Shown: positions 1-7,158, counted from the stretch's first letter. The stretch is 7,481 bases of DNA from Acidimicrobiales bacterium (GCA_013002375.1 JABDJW010000285.1:1-7481); one strand, 5' to 3'. Translations and numbers: made by a program. The notes: generated by a model not told the origin, from the sequence alone.

Positions 1-531
1 CCACATCGCCACGCTTCGCTCGACGGCATGGTCGATCGATGTGGCGGTCAGCTCGTCGAGCCGGCCCATCAGGTCGGGAGCGACTCCGCCGACACTGGGG
101 TCGCCCGTCGTCGACATGATCGAGGTGAGGCTGCGAACCCGCTGCGGGTGCCGGATGGCCAGCTCCTGGGCGATCATGCCGCCCATCGACACGCCGAGGA
201 CGTGGGTCGACCCGATGCCCAGCCCATCGAGCAGGGCCGCGGTGTCGTCGGCCATGTCGGCCAACCGGTATGGAACGTCGGGGGTCTCGCCGCTGAGGCG
301 GGCCATGACGACGGCGGCTGGATAGGGCGCCGGCCCGTCGAATTCGGTCGAGAGCCCCGCGTCGCGGTTGTCGAACTGGATCACCTGGTAGCCGCGGCCG
401 GTGAACTCGTCGACGAAGCCCTCCGGCCAGCTGATCCGTTGGGATCCGAGGCCCATGATCATCAGGAGCGGGTCGCCCTCGCCGGTGATCTCGTAGTCGA
501 TGGTGATGCCGTTCGCTTCGATCTGGGTCAT
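1..531 (-). CDS. Alpha/beta hydrolase, partial (C-terminus beyond window)
   Basis: The reading frame is open from an ATG at 531 down to base 1, giving the first 177 residues (MTQIEANGITIDYEITGEGD...). It has the layout of an alpha/beta-hydrolase fold enzyme. There is a short beta-strand start, an oxyanion-region loop MGLGS near residues 26-30, and a strand-turn FDNRDAGLST at about 53-62 that is typical of RdmC/methylesterase-like and related hydrolases. The nucleophile elbow GVSMGG (113-118) places the catalytic Ser at 115, followed by the helix MIAQELAIRHPQRV. The catalytic acid and His would lie in the missing C-terminal part. No signal peptide is visible, so a cytoplasmic esterase/hydrolase is likely; the substrate cannot be told. 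The gene is divergent from the TrhA-family gene. The start is supported by a -10-like TACATT six bases upstream (leaderless). The family is secure, the exact function is not. Confidence 0.9.
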   Translation of the reverse strand, partial: MTQIEANGITIDYEITGEGDPLLMIMGLGSQRISWPEGFVDEFTGRGYQVIQFDNRDAGLSTEFDGPAPYPAAVVMARLSGETPDVPYRLADMADDTAALLDGLGIGSTHVLGVSMGGMIAQELAIRHPQRVRSLTSIMSTTGDPSVGGVAPDLMGRLDELTATSIDHAVERSVAMW

Positions 532-537
532 GGGCGG

Positions 538-567
538 AATGTAGGGCTCCTGCTCGCTCGTTGGCGA
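538..567 (-). promoter_or_regulatory. Putative promoter of the alpha/beta hydrolase gene (leaderless)
   Basis: On the minus strand TACATT (543-538) matches the -10 pattern TANNNT. An 18-base spacer separates it from TCGCCA (567-562), a 4/6 match to TTGACA. Six bases separate the -10 from the ATG at 531, so transcription would begin at or next to the start codon. No Shine-Dalgarno sequence is seen in that gap (CCGCCC). This was read by eye with no transcription data. Confidence 0.5.
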
Positions 568-577
568 ATAGGCCCTT

Positions 578-583
578 TATACT
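578..583 (+). promoter_or_regulatory. Putative -10 element of the TrhA/hemolysin III gene (leaderless)
   Basis: TATACT is a 5/6 match to the TATAAT consensus in an otherwise GC-rich stretch. It ends seven bases before the ATG at 591, which places the expected transcription start on the A of the start codon. No good -35 is seen at the usual distance. The gap (TTCGCCG) has no Shine-Dalgarno. This supports the ATG at 591 over the in-frame upstream TTG at 561, which would lie upstream of the -10. Confidence 0.5.
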
Positions 584-590
584 TTCGCCG

Positions 591-1289
591 ATGACCGCCA
601 CCGCCACCGCCGAGAGTGTCGCCTCGCCGGACCAGCCGATCGAGGTACCCCAGCCGGTGAAGCCGTCGCTGCGCGGGGTCTCGCACCGTATCGCCTTCGT
701 CGCGGCGGTCACGCTGACGCCGATCATGATCGTGGCCGCACCCGGCATCGCCCCGCGGTTCGTCATCGCGATCTATTGCGCCGCCACCATTGGCCTGTTC
801 GGTGTGTCGGCGCTCTATCACCGGGTGAATTGGGGGGCGCGGGGGCACGCCGTCATGCGGCGCCTCGATCATTCGATGATCTTCCTGGCCATCGCCGGCA
901 CCTACACCCCGATCGCCATCTTCGGTCTGCCACCGGGGTCGCGAAACTTCGTTCTGGCCCTGGTGTGGGGCGGCTCGATCGTCGGGATCAGCGCGCGCCT
1001 GTTCTGGTTACGGGCTCCCTATGCCGCGATTGCCATTCCCTATGTCGTGGTCGGTTGGGCCGCGATCTTCGTGATCGACGATGTCTGGCGCGAGATGGGG
1101 GTCGCCGCCTTCATTCTCCTGCTGGTGGGTGGTGTGCTCTACACCGTCGGTGCAGTGATCTACGCCACCCGCCGACCGAACCCGTGGCCGAAGACCTTCG
1201 GCTATCACGAGATCTTCCACCTCTTCGTGATCAGCGGAGCCGCCGTGCACTACGTGGTGGTGGCCTTCATAGCCCTGCCCCTAGCTTGA
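591..1289 (+). CDS. trhA: TrhA / hemolysin III family (PAQR-type) integral membrane protein
   Basis: This 232-residue protein has about seven hydrophobic helices after a 30-residue polar N-terminus. It carries the hallmark motifs of the bacterial hemolysin III/TrhA branch of the PAQR superfamily. These are SALYHR (73-78, His77), RRLDHSMIFLAIAGTYTPI (90-108, Asp93/His94), and a C-terminal GYHEIFHLFVISGAAVHY (204-221, His206, His210, His220). In PAQR proteins such conserved His and Asp residues form a metal site within the membrane. The family has been linked to membrane energetics/fluidity homeostasis; 'hemolysin' is a historical name and does not imply a toxin here. The length is usual for the family. 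The ATG at 591 is chosen because a -10-like TATACT lies seven bases upstream. The 3' end overlaps the convergent MATE gene by 23 bases. The family is certain, the precise role is not. Confidence 0.93.
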   Translation: MTATATAESVASPDQPIEVPQPVKPSLRGVSHRIAFVAAVTLTPIMIVAAPGIAPRFVIAIYCAATIGLFGVSALYHRVNWGARGHAVMRRLDHSMIFLAIAGTYTPIAIFGLPPGSRNFVLALVWGGSIVGISARLFWLRAPYAAIAIPYVVVGWAAIFVIDDVWREMGVAAFILLLVGGVLYTVGAVIYATRRPNPWPKTFGYHEIFHLFVISGAAVHYVVVAFIALPLA

Positions 1290-2598
1290 GCCACGCATCG
1301 GTGCGGTAGCGGGTCCACAGGGTGGCGAGCCGCACCGCCATGAACACGATGAGCGCGGCCCACACCCAACCGACGCCGGCATCGAACAGCAGGACGACCA
1401 GGCAGAGCGGCACGAAGACGACCGCCGATATCCACATCGCCCGAGCCAGCCAACCCAGATCGCCGGCTCCGATCAGGATGCCATCGAGGGTGAACACCAC
1501 CCCATTGATCGGTTGAGAGACCGCCAGGTGCCAGAGCAGGAATCCGCTCAGGCTCACGACGGCCTCGTCGGTGCTGAACACACCGGGCAACCACGGTTTC
1601 AGGGCGAGAACCAGCAAAGCGGAAATGGTGCCGGCCGCGAGACCCCATTGCACCATGCGTCTGGCGACCCGACGAGCCTGGTCCCGATCACCGGCGCCGA
1701 GAAACCGGCCGATCATCGCCTGGCCGGCGATGGCGATTGCGTCCTGCACGAAGGCCAGGAAGGCCCAGATCTGAAACGTGACCTCGTGCGCGGCGAGATC
1801 GATCGGGCCGAGGCGGGCCGCCACTGCGGTCGCCACGGTGAACGAGCCACGGAGAGCGGCGGTCCGAAAGAAGAGGTCGCGCCCGGCGATCGCCAGGTTG
1901 GCCAGCACGCCCAAGTCCGGACGCAACGAGGTGTGGTGGCGCTGCACCGCCCGGGTGATCCACCACAGGTAGAACCCGGCGCCCACCGCCTGGGCAATGA
2001 CGGTGGACAGTGCTGACGCACCGATGCCTTGATCGAACCCGAAGATCAGCACGAGCTCGAGCACCAGGTTCAGTGCGGCTGTGCCGGCCGCGACGAGCAG
2101 TGGTCGGGTGGTGTCCTGGAGACCCCGGAGGTACCCGACGCCGGACAGCATGATCAGCATGAACGGCAGCCCGAACAGGCTGATGCGCAGGTAGGTGCGG
2201 GCGTAGTCGGCGACCGGCCCTTCGGCGGCCAGTTCACCTCCGAGAATGCGCAGTAGCGGATCGGAGGTCAGCCACCCGATCACGGCCATCACGATGCCCA
2301 GGCCGGCGGCCAGCCACAGCGACTGCACCGCCTGGGTTGCCGCCTCGCGCTCCTCGCCGGCCCCCAGCAGTCGCGAAACCGCGGCGGTCGTGCCGTAGGC
2401 CAAGAAGATGAAGACGGCCACGAAGATCACCAGTGGCTGGCTGGCGATGGCAAAGCCATCGAGTTGCGGCGTGCCGAGGCGACCGATCACCGCGGTATCG
2501 GCCAGCAGGTACAGCGGCTCGGCGACGAGCGCGCCGAGTGCCGGAAGCGCCAACCGCAGGATCTCGCGATCGGTCTGACGGTGGGCGCCCCGCGGCAC
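1267..2598 (-). CDS. MATE-family efflux transporter, DinF-like
   Basis: This is a 443-residue polytopic membrane protein with roughly twelve hydrophobic segments in two similar halves, the standard size for MATE (MOP superfamily) carriers. The first helix carries LALPALGALVAEPLYLLADTAVIG (about 17-39). The acidic Asp at about 34, in the context ADTAVIG, is typical of the DinF branch, which exchanges Na+ or H+ for organic substrates. A second-half equivalent (RTAALRGSFTVATAVAARLG, then AHEVTFQIWAFLAFVQDAIAIAGQAMIGR) is also recognisable. The start is taken as GTG at 2598. It lies two bases after the stop of the upstream sulfatase-like gene and has AGGG (2608-2605) six bases before it. The frame stays open much further upstream, but that part is arginine-rich shadow sequence overlapping the neighbour's coding frame. 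The gene is co-transcribed with the sulfatase-like gene. The substrate is unknown. Confidence 0.92.
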   Translation of the reverse strand: MPRGAHRQTDREILRLALPALGALVAEPLYLLADTAVIGRLGTPQLDGFAIASQPLVIFVAVFIFLAYGTTAAVSRLLGAGEEREAATQAVQSLWLAAGLGIVMAVIGWLTSDPLLRILGGELAAEGPVADYARTYLRISLFGLPFMLIMLSGVGYLRGLQDTTRPLLVAAGTAALNLVLELVLIFGFDQGIGASALSTVIAQAVGAGFYLWWITRAVQRHHTSLRPDLGVLANLAIAGRDLFFRTAALRGSFTVATAVAARLGPIDLAAHEVTFQIWAFLAFVQDAIAIAGQAMIGRFLGAGDRDQARRVARRMVQWGLAAGTISALLVLALKPWLPGVFSTDEAVVSLSGFLLWHLAVSQPINGVVFTLDGILIGAGDLGWLARAMWISAVVFVPLCLVVLLFDAGVGWVWAALIVFMAVRLATLWTRYRTDAWLKLGAGL

Positions 2599-2600
2599 GA

Positions 2601-4658
2601 TCAGCCCTGGATGGCGACGGGGCGGAACTCGAGCGCGTCGAGAGCACCGGCATCGCCGACGATCTCGTAGATCGCGAGGTCGTTGAACCCTTGCTGGAAG
2701 GCCAGCGGATAGGCAAGGGCCCAGAACCGGTGGCCCTGCCCGGTCTGGGCCGATTCGGCCCACCCCACGACTTGTCCGTTGAGGGCGACGAGCAAGTTGT
2801 GCCCGGGCGCTCCCGAAATGGTGCCGGCGATGTAGCCGGGCAGGGGACCGGTGAGCTCGACGTTGGCCAGGTTCTCGGCATCGTCGAGTTCGATCCGGAG
2901 ATCGGATTCCGGACCGATCTGCATCTGGTTCAGCGGTTGGCCGACGAGCCCTCCGTAGGGGCCCCACTGCCACAACCGCAGCCCGGCCGGCCCGGCCGGC
3001 ACCACTGGCTCGCGGGCCAGCATCTGGGCGTAGGCGGTCGCGCCGTCGACGGTCGAGAAGATGCCGTCGTCGGGCGCTACGCTGTTCAGCCGCCACTGGG
3101 TGAAGCGGCGAAGGTCGTCACCCGGGGTCACCGGGCCGAGCAGTGAGCGGCCATCGAGCGGCCACGGCGATTCGGCCCCGAGGTGATCGACGACGGTCGG
3201 CACGACATCGATGGTCTGGGCCGGCCGTTGGTCGATGGTGCCCTCGGCCTGGCCGGGCAGTTTCACGAAGAGGGGTACGAACATGACGCCATCGGTGTTG
3301 TCTTCACCCAAGCCACGGATGGGATCGCCCGGTTTGAACGACACGCCGTGGTCGGCGGTGACGATCACCAGCGCGTCGTCCCACTGCCCCCGCTGGGCCA
3401 GCTCGGCCATCATCTGGGCCAGCAACCGGTCGGTCCACTGCAGCTGCACGAGATGGCGTTGCTGGGCGAAGACCGGTGCCATGGTGTCCGGCCACTCGAG
3501 ATCGCCGGTCAGGCCCTCGGGCACGACGGTGGCGGCCATGGGATCGCCGCCGTACCGCCGGCCGTCCGCGTAGCGCCACCACGGCTGGTGGGGAAGCACG
3601 GAGTGGATGACCTGCAGCTGGTGGCCATCGGGCTGGGTCGCGATGTTGTCGAGCCAGCGGTTGATCTTGTTGTCAGCGCTCGGGTCGGATTGGGGGATGC
3701 GGAAATCCGCGGGCTGGCCCTCGACCGTTCGCTCCGGTGAGAGGAAGCCCCACCACACGTCGACGCCATCGTTGACCAGGGCCGAGAACGATGAGTTTCG
3801 CTCGGCTTCGCCGCAGAGGGCAGCGGGGCACAGCCGCGAGACCGATTCGTGCACGGTGAGATCGTGCGAGGCGCCCAACAGCGTGAAGATGTTCTGGGGG
3901 TGGTTCGCCACGGTGGGCAGAACCTCGGTGTCGGTCGGCCATTGGCCGGTGAAGATCGCCGGTACCGCGGTCGGTGTGGTCGGCGAGATCGACGTGGCGT
4001 TGCGGTACCAGGTGCTCTGCTCGGCCAGGCTCGCGAATCCGGGCCACAGGCCGGCGTCGATCTGATCGTCGGGCCCGAGCAGCGACAGGGTGGGCAGCTC
4101 GTCGAAGACGATCATGACGACATCGGTCGGGTTGGTCATGTCGAGGACCGGTGCCTCGGCCGTGCCATCGGCGAAGGCGACGTCGGTCACCGGCGACATG
4201 AACCAGAAGATCGCCAGGAACAGGGGAGCGGCGACGGCCGAGACCCGCAGCACCGACGCGAACTGTTCCGATCGGAGCCGCAGGGCGACGGCGGCGACCA
4301 GCGCGGCCGCGCCGACCCCGTAGACGACCGCCATCGGCAGCTCGGTGGCGTCCTTCAGGGTGGCGATGGCAAACAGGCCGGCCAGCCCGCCGACGGTGCC
4401 GGCATGGACCCACCGGCCGACCCTGGCGTCGGTGAGCTCCTCGACGCCCCAGCCGAAGAGCCACAGCATCAGCGGTGGCACGAGCGTGAACAGCAGGCCG
4501 AAGGCGACGATGTCGGCTGCGCCGGTGCGACGGAACACCAGATCGGTGGCGTTGCCCTGGAACGTGCTGAAGACCGGCTGGGCGACGACGAGCGCGCTCA
4601 GGCCCACCAGCTCGAACAAGCGGGCGCGACGGTTCGGTCGCGGTGGGGGACCCTCCAT
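2601..4658 (-). CDS. Membrane-anchored sulfatase/alkaline-phosphatase-superfamily protein
   Basis: This is a 685-residue protein. A basic N-terminus (RPNRRAR) precedes about five hydrophobic helices (roughly 14-30, 49-70, 86-101, 107-128, 136-156). A large hydrophilic domain follows, predicted to be outside the membrane. That domain starts with NPTDVVMIVFDE (metal-ligand Asp at about 186) and continues with SPTTPTAVPAIFTG. There Thr (about 227) sits where sulfatases have the formylglycine Cys/Ser, so sulfatase chemistry is not assured. It also contains HSVLPHQPWW (about 352-361) and VIVTADHGVSF (Asp436/His437 metal ligands). The five-helix-plus-extracellular-domain plan resembles LtaS-type phosphoglycerol transferases, although overall identity to them is not evident. 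It may act on cell-envelope polymers or lipids, which is an inference. The last ~170 residues look beta-rich and are unassigned. The ATG at 4658 is preferred because TAGGAT lies seven bases upstream; an in-frame ATG at 4667 is the alternative. It is the first gene of an operon with the MATE gene. Confidence 0.85.
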   Translation of the reverse strand: MEGPPPRPNRRARLFELVGLSALVVAQPVFSTFQGNATDLVFRRTGAADIVAFGLLFTLVPPLMLWLFGWGVEELTDARVGRWVHAGTVGGLAGLFAIATLKDATELPMAVVYGVGAAALVAAVALRLRSEQFASVLRVSAVAAPLFLAIFWFMSPVTDVAFADGTAEAPVLDMTNPTDVVMIVFDELPTLSLLGPDDQIDAGLWPGFASLAEQSTWYRNATSISPTTPTAVPAIFTGQWPTDTEVLPTVANHPQNIFTLLGASHDLTVHESVSRLCPAALCGEAERNSSFSALVNDGVDVWWGFLSPERTVEGQPADFRIPQSDPSADNKINRWLDNIATQPDGHQLQVIHSVLPHQPWWRYADGRRYGGDPMAATVVPEGLTGDLEWPDTMAPVFAQQRHLVQLQWTDRLLAQMMAELAQRGQWDDALVIVTADHGVSFKPGDPIRGLGEDNTDGVMFVPLFVKLPGQAEGTIDQRPAQTIDVVPTVVDHLGAESPWPLDGRSLLGPVTPGDDLRRFTQWRLNSVAPDDGIFSTVDGATAYAQMLAREPVVPAGPAGLRLWQWGPYGGLVGQPLNQMQIGPESDLRIELDDAENLANVELTGPLPGYIAGTISGAPGHNLLVALNGQVVGWAESAQTGQGHRFWALAYPLAFQQGFNDLAIYEIVGDAGALDALEFRPVAIQG

Positions 4659-4665
4659 CCGGCGC

Positions 4666-4693
4666 ATCCTACGAGCTGCACCCGGGCTCGCAA
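4666..4693 (-). promoter_or_regulatory. Putative promoter of the sulfatase-like/MATE operon
   Basis: On the minus strand TTGCGA (4693-4688, 4/6 to TTGACA), a 16-base spacer and TAGGAT (4671-4666, TANNNT) precede the ATG at 4658 by seven bases. This predicts a leaderless transcript. An alternative reading of the same bases is a Shine-Dalgarno AGGA (4670-4667) eight bases before that ATG. Either reading favours 4658 over 4667 as the start. Confidence 0.45.
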
Positions 4694-4722
4694 TGGCAGC
4701 GTCGCCTCACGACCGACCCGGT

Positions 4723-4728
4723 TAGGCT
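4723..4728 (+). promoter_or_regulatory. Putative -10 element of ilvD (leaderless)
   Basis: TAGGCT fits TANNNT and ends six bases before the ilvD ATG at 4735. A GAGG at 4730-4733 is only one base from the ATG, too close to act as a normal Shine-Dalgarno. No convincing -35 was found 16-18 bases upstream. This element and the minus-strand promoter at 4666-4693 share the 76-base divergent region 4659-4734. Confidence 0.42.
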
Positions 4729-4734
4729 TGAGGT

Positions 4735-6576
4735 ATGCCGCAGTATCGTTCGAAGACCACCACCGAGGGCCGCAACATGGCCGGAGCCCGTGCCTTGTGG
4801 CGGGCCACCGGCATGACCGACGATGACTTCGACAAGCCGATCATCGCGGTGGCCAACTCGTTCACCCAGTTCGTGCCCGGCCACGTCCACCTCAAGGACA
4901 TGGGCCAGCTGGTCGCTCGTGAGATCGAAAAAGCGGGCGGCGTGGCCAAGGAGTTCAACACCATCGCGGTCGACGACGGCATCGCGATGGGCCATGGCGG
5001 CATGTTGTACAGCCTGCCCAGCCGCGACCTGATCGCCGACTCGGTCGAATACATGGTCAACGCCCACTGCGCCGATGCGCTGGTGTGCATCTCCAACTGC
5101 GACAAGATCACCCCCGGCATGCTCATGGCCGCGATGCGCCTGAACGTACCGGCCATCTTCGTCTCCGGTGGCCCGATGGAAGCGGGCAAGACCCGGCTGG
5201 CCGGCGTCGAGGTCAAGGTCGACCTGATCGACGCCATGATCACGGCGGCCGACGATTCGGTGAGCGACGAAGACGTCGCCAGTATGGAACGTTCGGCCTG
5301 CCCGACCTGTGGTTCGTGCTCGGGCATGTTCACCGCGAACTCGATGAACTGCCTGACCGAGGCCCTCGGCCTCTCACTGCCCGGCAACGGCACCACGTTG
5401 GCCACCCACGCCGATCGTGAGCACCTGTTCCTGGAGGCCGGTCGGCGCATCGTCGATCTGGCCCGCCGGTACTACGAAAAGGACGACGAGGGCGTGTTGC
5501 CCCGCTCGATCTCGTCCAAAGCCGCGTTCGAGAACGCCATGATCCTCGACATCGCCATGGGCGGGTCCACCAACACCGTCCTGCACATCCTGGCCGCCGC
5601 GGCCGAAGGCGGGGTCGACTTCACCATGGCCGACATCGATCGGCTCAGCCGCCGGTCACCCAACATCTGCAAGGTCGCCCCGTCGATCCCCGACGTGCAC
5701 GTCGAAGACGTCCATCGGGCCGGTGGCATCATGGCCATCCTGGGCGAGCTCGACCGCGGCGGACTGCTCGATACTTCGGTGCCGACGGTGCACGCCGACA
5801 CCCTCGGCGCCGCGCTCGACGAGTGGGACATCATGCGACCGACCTGCACCGAACAGGCCCGGCAGCTCTTTCATGCCGGCCCGGCCGGTATCCCGACCCA
5901 GGTGGCGTTCAGCCAGAGCACCCGCTGGCCGTCGCTCGACGAGGACCGCGCGACCGGCGTGATTCGGTCGGTCGACCATGCCTTCAGCGCCGATGGCGGG
6001 CTGGCCATCCTCTACGGAAACCTGGCCGAAGACGGCTGCATCGTGAAGACGGCGGGGGTCGATGAATCGATCTTGACGTTCTCCGGTCCGGCTCGGGTCT
6101 TCGAGAGCCAAGACGCTGCGGTCGAAGCCATCCTGGCCGATCAGATCGGGGCCGGTGATGTCGTCGTCATCCGCTACGAAGGACCGCGCGGTGGGCCCGG
6201 CATGCAGGAGATGCTGTACCCGACCTCGTACCTGAAGTCGAAGAACCTGGGCAAGGAGTGCGCCCTGCTGACCGACGGACGCTTCTCGGGCGGCACCTCC
6301 GGGCTGTCGATCGGTCACGCATCGCCGGAGGCCGCCGAAGGCGGCACCATTGGCCTGGTCGAGGAGGGTGACACCATCGAGATCGACATCCCCAACCGCC
6401 GGATCGAGCTCATGGTCGACGCCGACACGCTGGCGTCGCGCCGCACCGCGCTCGATGCCGTTGGCTGGAAGCCCCACGGCCGGCAGCGCGAGGTGTCACA
6501 GGCCCTCCAGGCCTACGCGGCGCTCACCACGTCCGCGGCCCGCGGCGCGGTGCGAGACGTGAGCCAGGTCGGCTAG
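4735..6576 (+). CDS. ilvD: Dihydroxy-acid dehydratase
   Basis: IlvD dehydrates 2,3-dihydroxy-isovalerate and 2,3-dihydroxy-3-methylvalerate to the 2-keto acids in valine, isoleucine and (via ketoisovalerate) leucine and pantothenate synthesis, in the cytoplasm. The 613-residue protein is full length and strongly resembles the long E. coli-type IlvD, as in RSKTTTEGRNMAGARALWRATGM at the N-terminus. Visible key residues are Asp81 (AVDDGIAMGHGGM), Cys122-Asp123-Lys124 (ISNCDKITPGM), and Cys195 in CPTCGSC. The Lys is the one carbamylated in the family, and Cys122 and Cys195 are Fe-S cluster ligands. Glu at about 492 (GMQEMLYPTS) is a further metal ligand and Ser at about 518 (DGRFSGGTSG) is the catalytic base. 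The ATG start aligns with the conserved family N-terminus (MPxYRS). It is near ilvB and encodes a later step of the same pathway, but the two are separated by a gene on the opposite strand. It stops six bases before the convergent NadD-like gene. Confidence 0.98.
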   Translation: MPQYRSKTTTEGRNMAGARALWRATGMTDDDFDKPIIAVANSFTQFVPGHVHLKDMGQLVAREIEKAGGVAKEFNTIAVDDGIAMGHGGMLYSLPSRDLIADSVEYMVNAHCADALVCISNCDKITPGMLMAAMRLNVPAIFVSGGPMEAGKTRLAGVEVKVDLIDAMITAADDSVSDEDVASMERSACPTCGSCSGMFTANSMNCLTEALGLSLPGNGTTLATHADREHLFLEAGRRIVDLARRYYEKDDEGVLPRSISSKAAFENAMILDIAMGGSTNTVLHILAAAAEGGVDFTMADIDRLSRRSPNICKVAPSIPDVHVEDVHRAGGIMAILGELDRGGLLDTSVPTVHADTLGAALDEWDIMRPTCTEQARQLFHAGPAGIPTQVAFSQSTRWPSLDEDRATGVIRSVDHAFSADGGLAILYGNLAEDGCIVKTAGVDESILTFSGPARVFESQDAAVEAILADQIGAGDVVVIRYEGPRGGPGMQEMLYPTSYLKSKNLGKECALLTDGRFSGGTSGLSIGHASPEAAEGGTIGLVEEGDTIEIDIPNRRIELMVDADTLASRRTALDAVGWKPHGRQREVSQALQAYAALTTSAARGAVRDVSQVG

Positions 6577-6582
6577 CGCACT

Positions 6583-7158
6583 TCAGTCGAGCCAGTGTCC
6601 GGTGCGGCGGGCAAAGGCGGCCGCGGTCGGCGTCATGAAGTCGAGTCGGCCCGACCGGGCCTCGGTCGAGCTGACGTCGACAATGTCGGTCAGCACGGCG
6701 TCGGGGAGGGGTAGGGCCAGTTCGGTCGGTATCGGGTGGGGAGGGCGTGGCACCAGCGAAACGGTGGGGAGGCCGGCGACCGCGGCGTCGCGGGCGGCCG
6801 GATCACCGGCGTAGAACACCGGATCGTTCACCTGTCGCCACTTGTCGGCGCCCATGATCACCACGTCGGCAGCGGCGGCAATGTCGACAATGAAGCGGAG
6901 ATCGGTGAGCTCGACCTCGATGCCGTCGTGGTCGGCGGTGCTCTGGCGCAAGACCTCGAGCCGTTCCTCCAGCGGCGGGCCGGGAAGGGCGGACTTCCCG
7001 AGCGGTTGTCGCGACACGACCAGCGTGACGACGTCGAGTTCGTGGTGGTGGCGGGCCGCAACGGCGATGGCCACGTGGGCGGTGGTCGGCGGATTGAAGG
7101 AACCGGGGTACACGCCTCGACGATTTCGGGACGACCGGGCTAGACTCTCGGACATCAT
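6583..7158 (-). CDS. NadD-like nicotinate-nucleotide adenylyltransferase family protein
   Basis: This 191-residue protein has the nucleotidylyltransferase (HxGH) fold. GVYPGSFNPPTTAHVAIA (15-32) contains the nucleotide-binding signature in the form T25-T-A-H28. MGADKW (102-107) matches the GxD region of NadD, and SSTEARSGR (163-171) matches the C-terminal ISSTxIR signature. Members transfer AMP (or CMP) to a phosphorylated substrate. NadD makes deamido-NAD from nicotinate mononucleotide, and the length and motif order fit NadD best. However, the first motif is not the canonical GGTFDPxHxGH, and the gene lies between ilvD and ilvB rather than in the usual nadD-rsfS neighbourhood. It may therefore be a paralogue with another substrate. 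Two tandem ATGs (7158 and 7155) are possible starts. It is divergent from ilvB, and its start codon overlaps the ilvB leader-peptide start on the other strand. Confidence 0.8.
   Translation of the reverse strand: MMSESLARSSRNRRGVYPGSFNPPTTAHVAIAVAARHHHELDVVTLVVSRQPLGKSALPGPPLEERLEVLRQSTADHDGIEVELTDLRFIVDIAAAADVVIMGADKWRQVNDPVFYAGDPAARDAAVAGLPTVSLVPRPPHPIPTELALPLPDAVLTDIVDVSSTEARSGRLDFMTPTAAAFARRTGHWLD
7117..7146 (+). promoter_or_regulatory. Putative promoter of the ilvB leader transcript
   Basis: TCGACG (7117-7122, 4/6 to TTGACA), an 18-base spacer and TAGACT (7141-7146, TANNNT) precede the leader-peptide ATG at 7157 by ten bases. The expected transcription start is about 7153-7157, leaving almost no 5' leader before the peptide. 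The promoter lies within the first codons of the oppositely oriented NadD-like gene. Confidence 0.42.

Noticed and set aside
561..590. TTG start at 561 for the TrhA-family gene
   Set aside because: It would add ten residues whose codons contain the TATACT -10 candidate. The ATG at 591 suits both the promoter and the family N-terminus.
2981..3000. GC palindromic repeat of CCGGCC units
   Set aside because: It encodes the Pro-Ala-Gly-Pro-Ala-Gly stretch of the sulfatase-like protein. Similar runs occur in ilvD near 5878-5888. There is no T-tract or regulatory context.
2599..3096. Upstream extension of the MATE reading frame to a 609-residue protein
   Set aside because: The extra ~166 residues are Arg/Pro-rich and lie antiphase within the well-supported sulfatase-like coding sequence on the same strand. 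MATE homology starts right after GTG 2598, which has a ribosome site and gives the normal family length.
3849..4826. Long + strand open frame (325 codons) antisense to the sulfatase-like gene
   Set aside because: Its composition (Gly/Arg/Asp/His-rich, no recognisable domain) is typical of GC-rich shadow frames, and it runs across the ilvD start.
5656..6477. 273-codon minus-strand frame inside ilvD
   Set aside because: It is the complement of a highly conserved enzyme gene, has no family motifs, and is explained by third-position GC bias.
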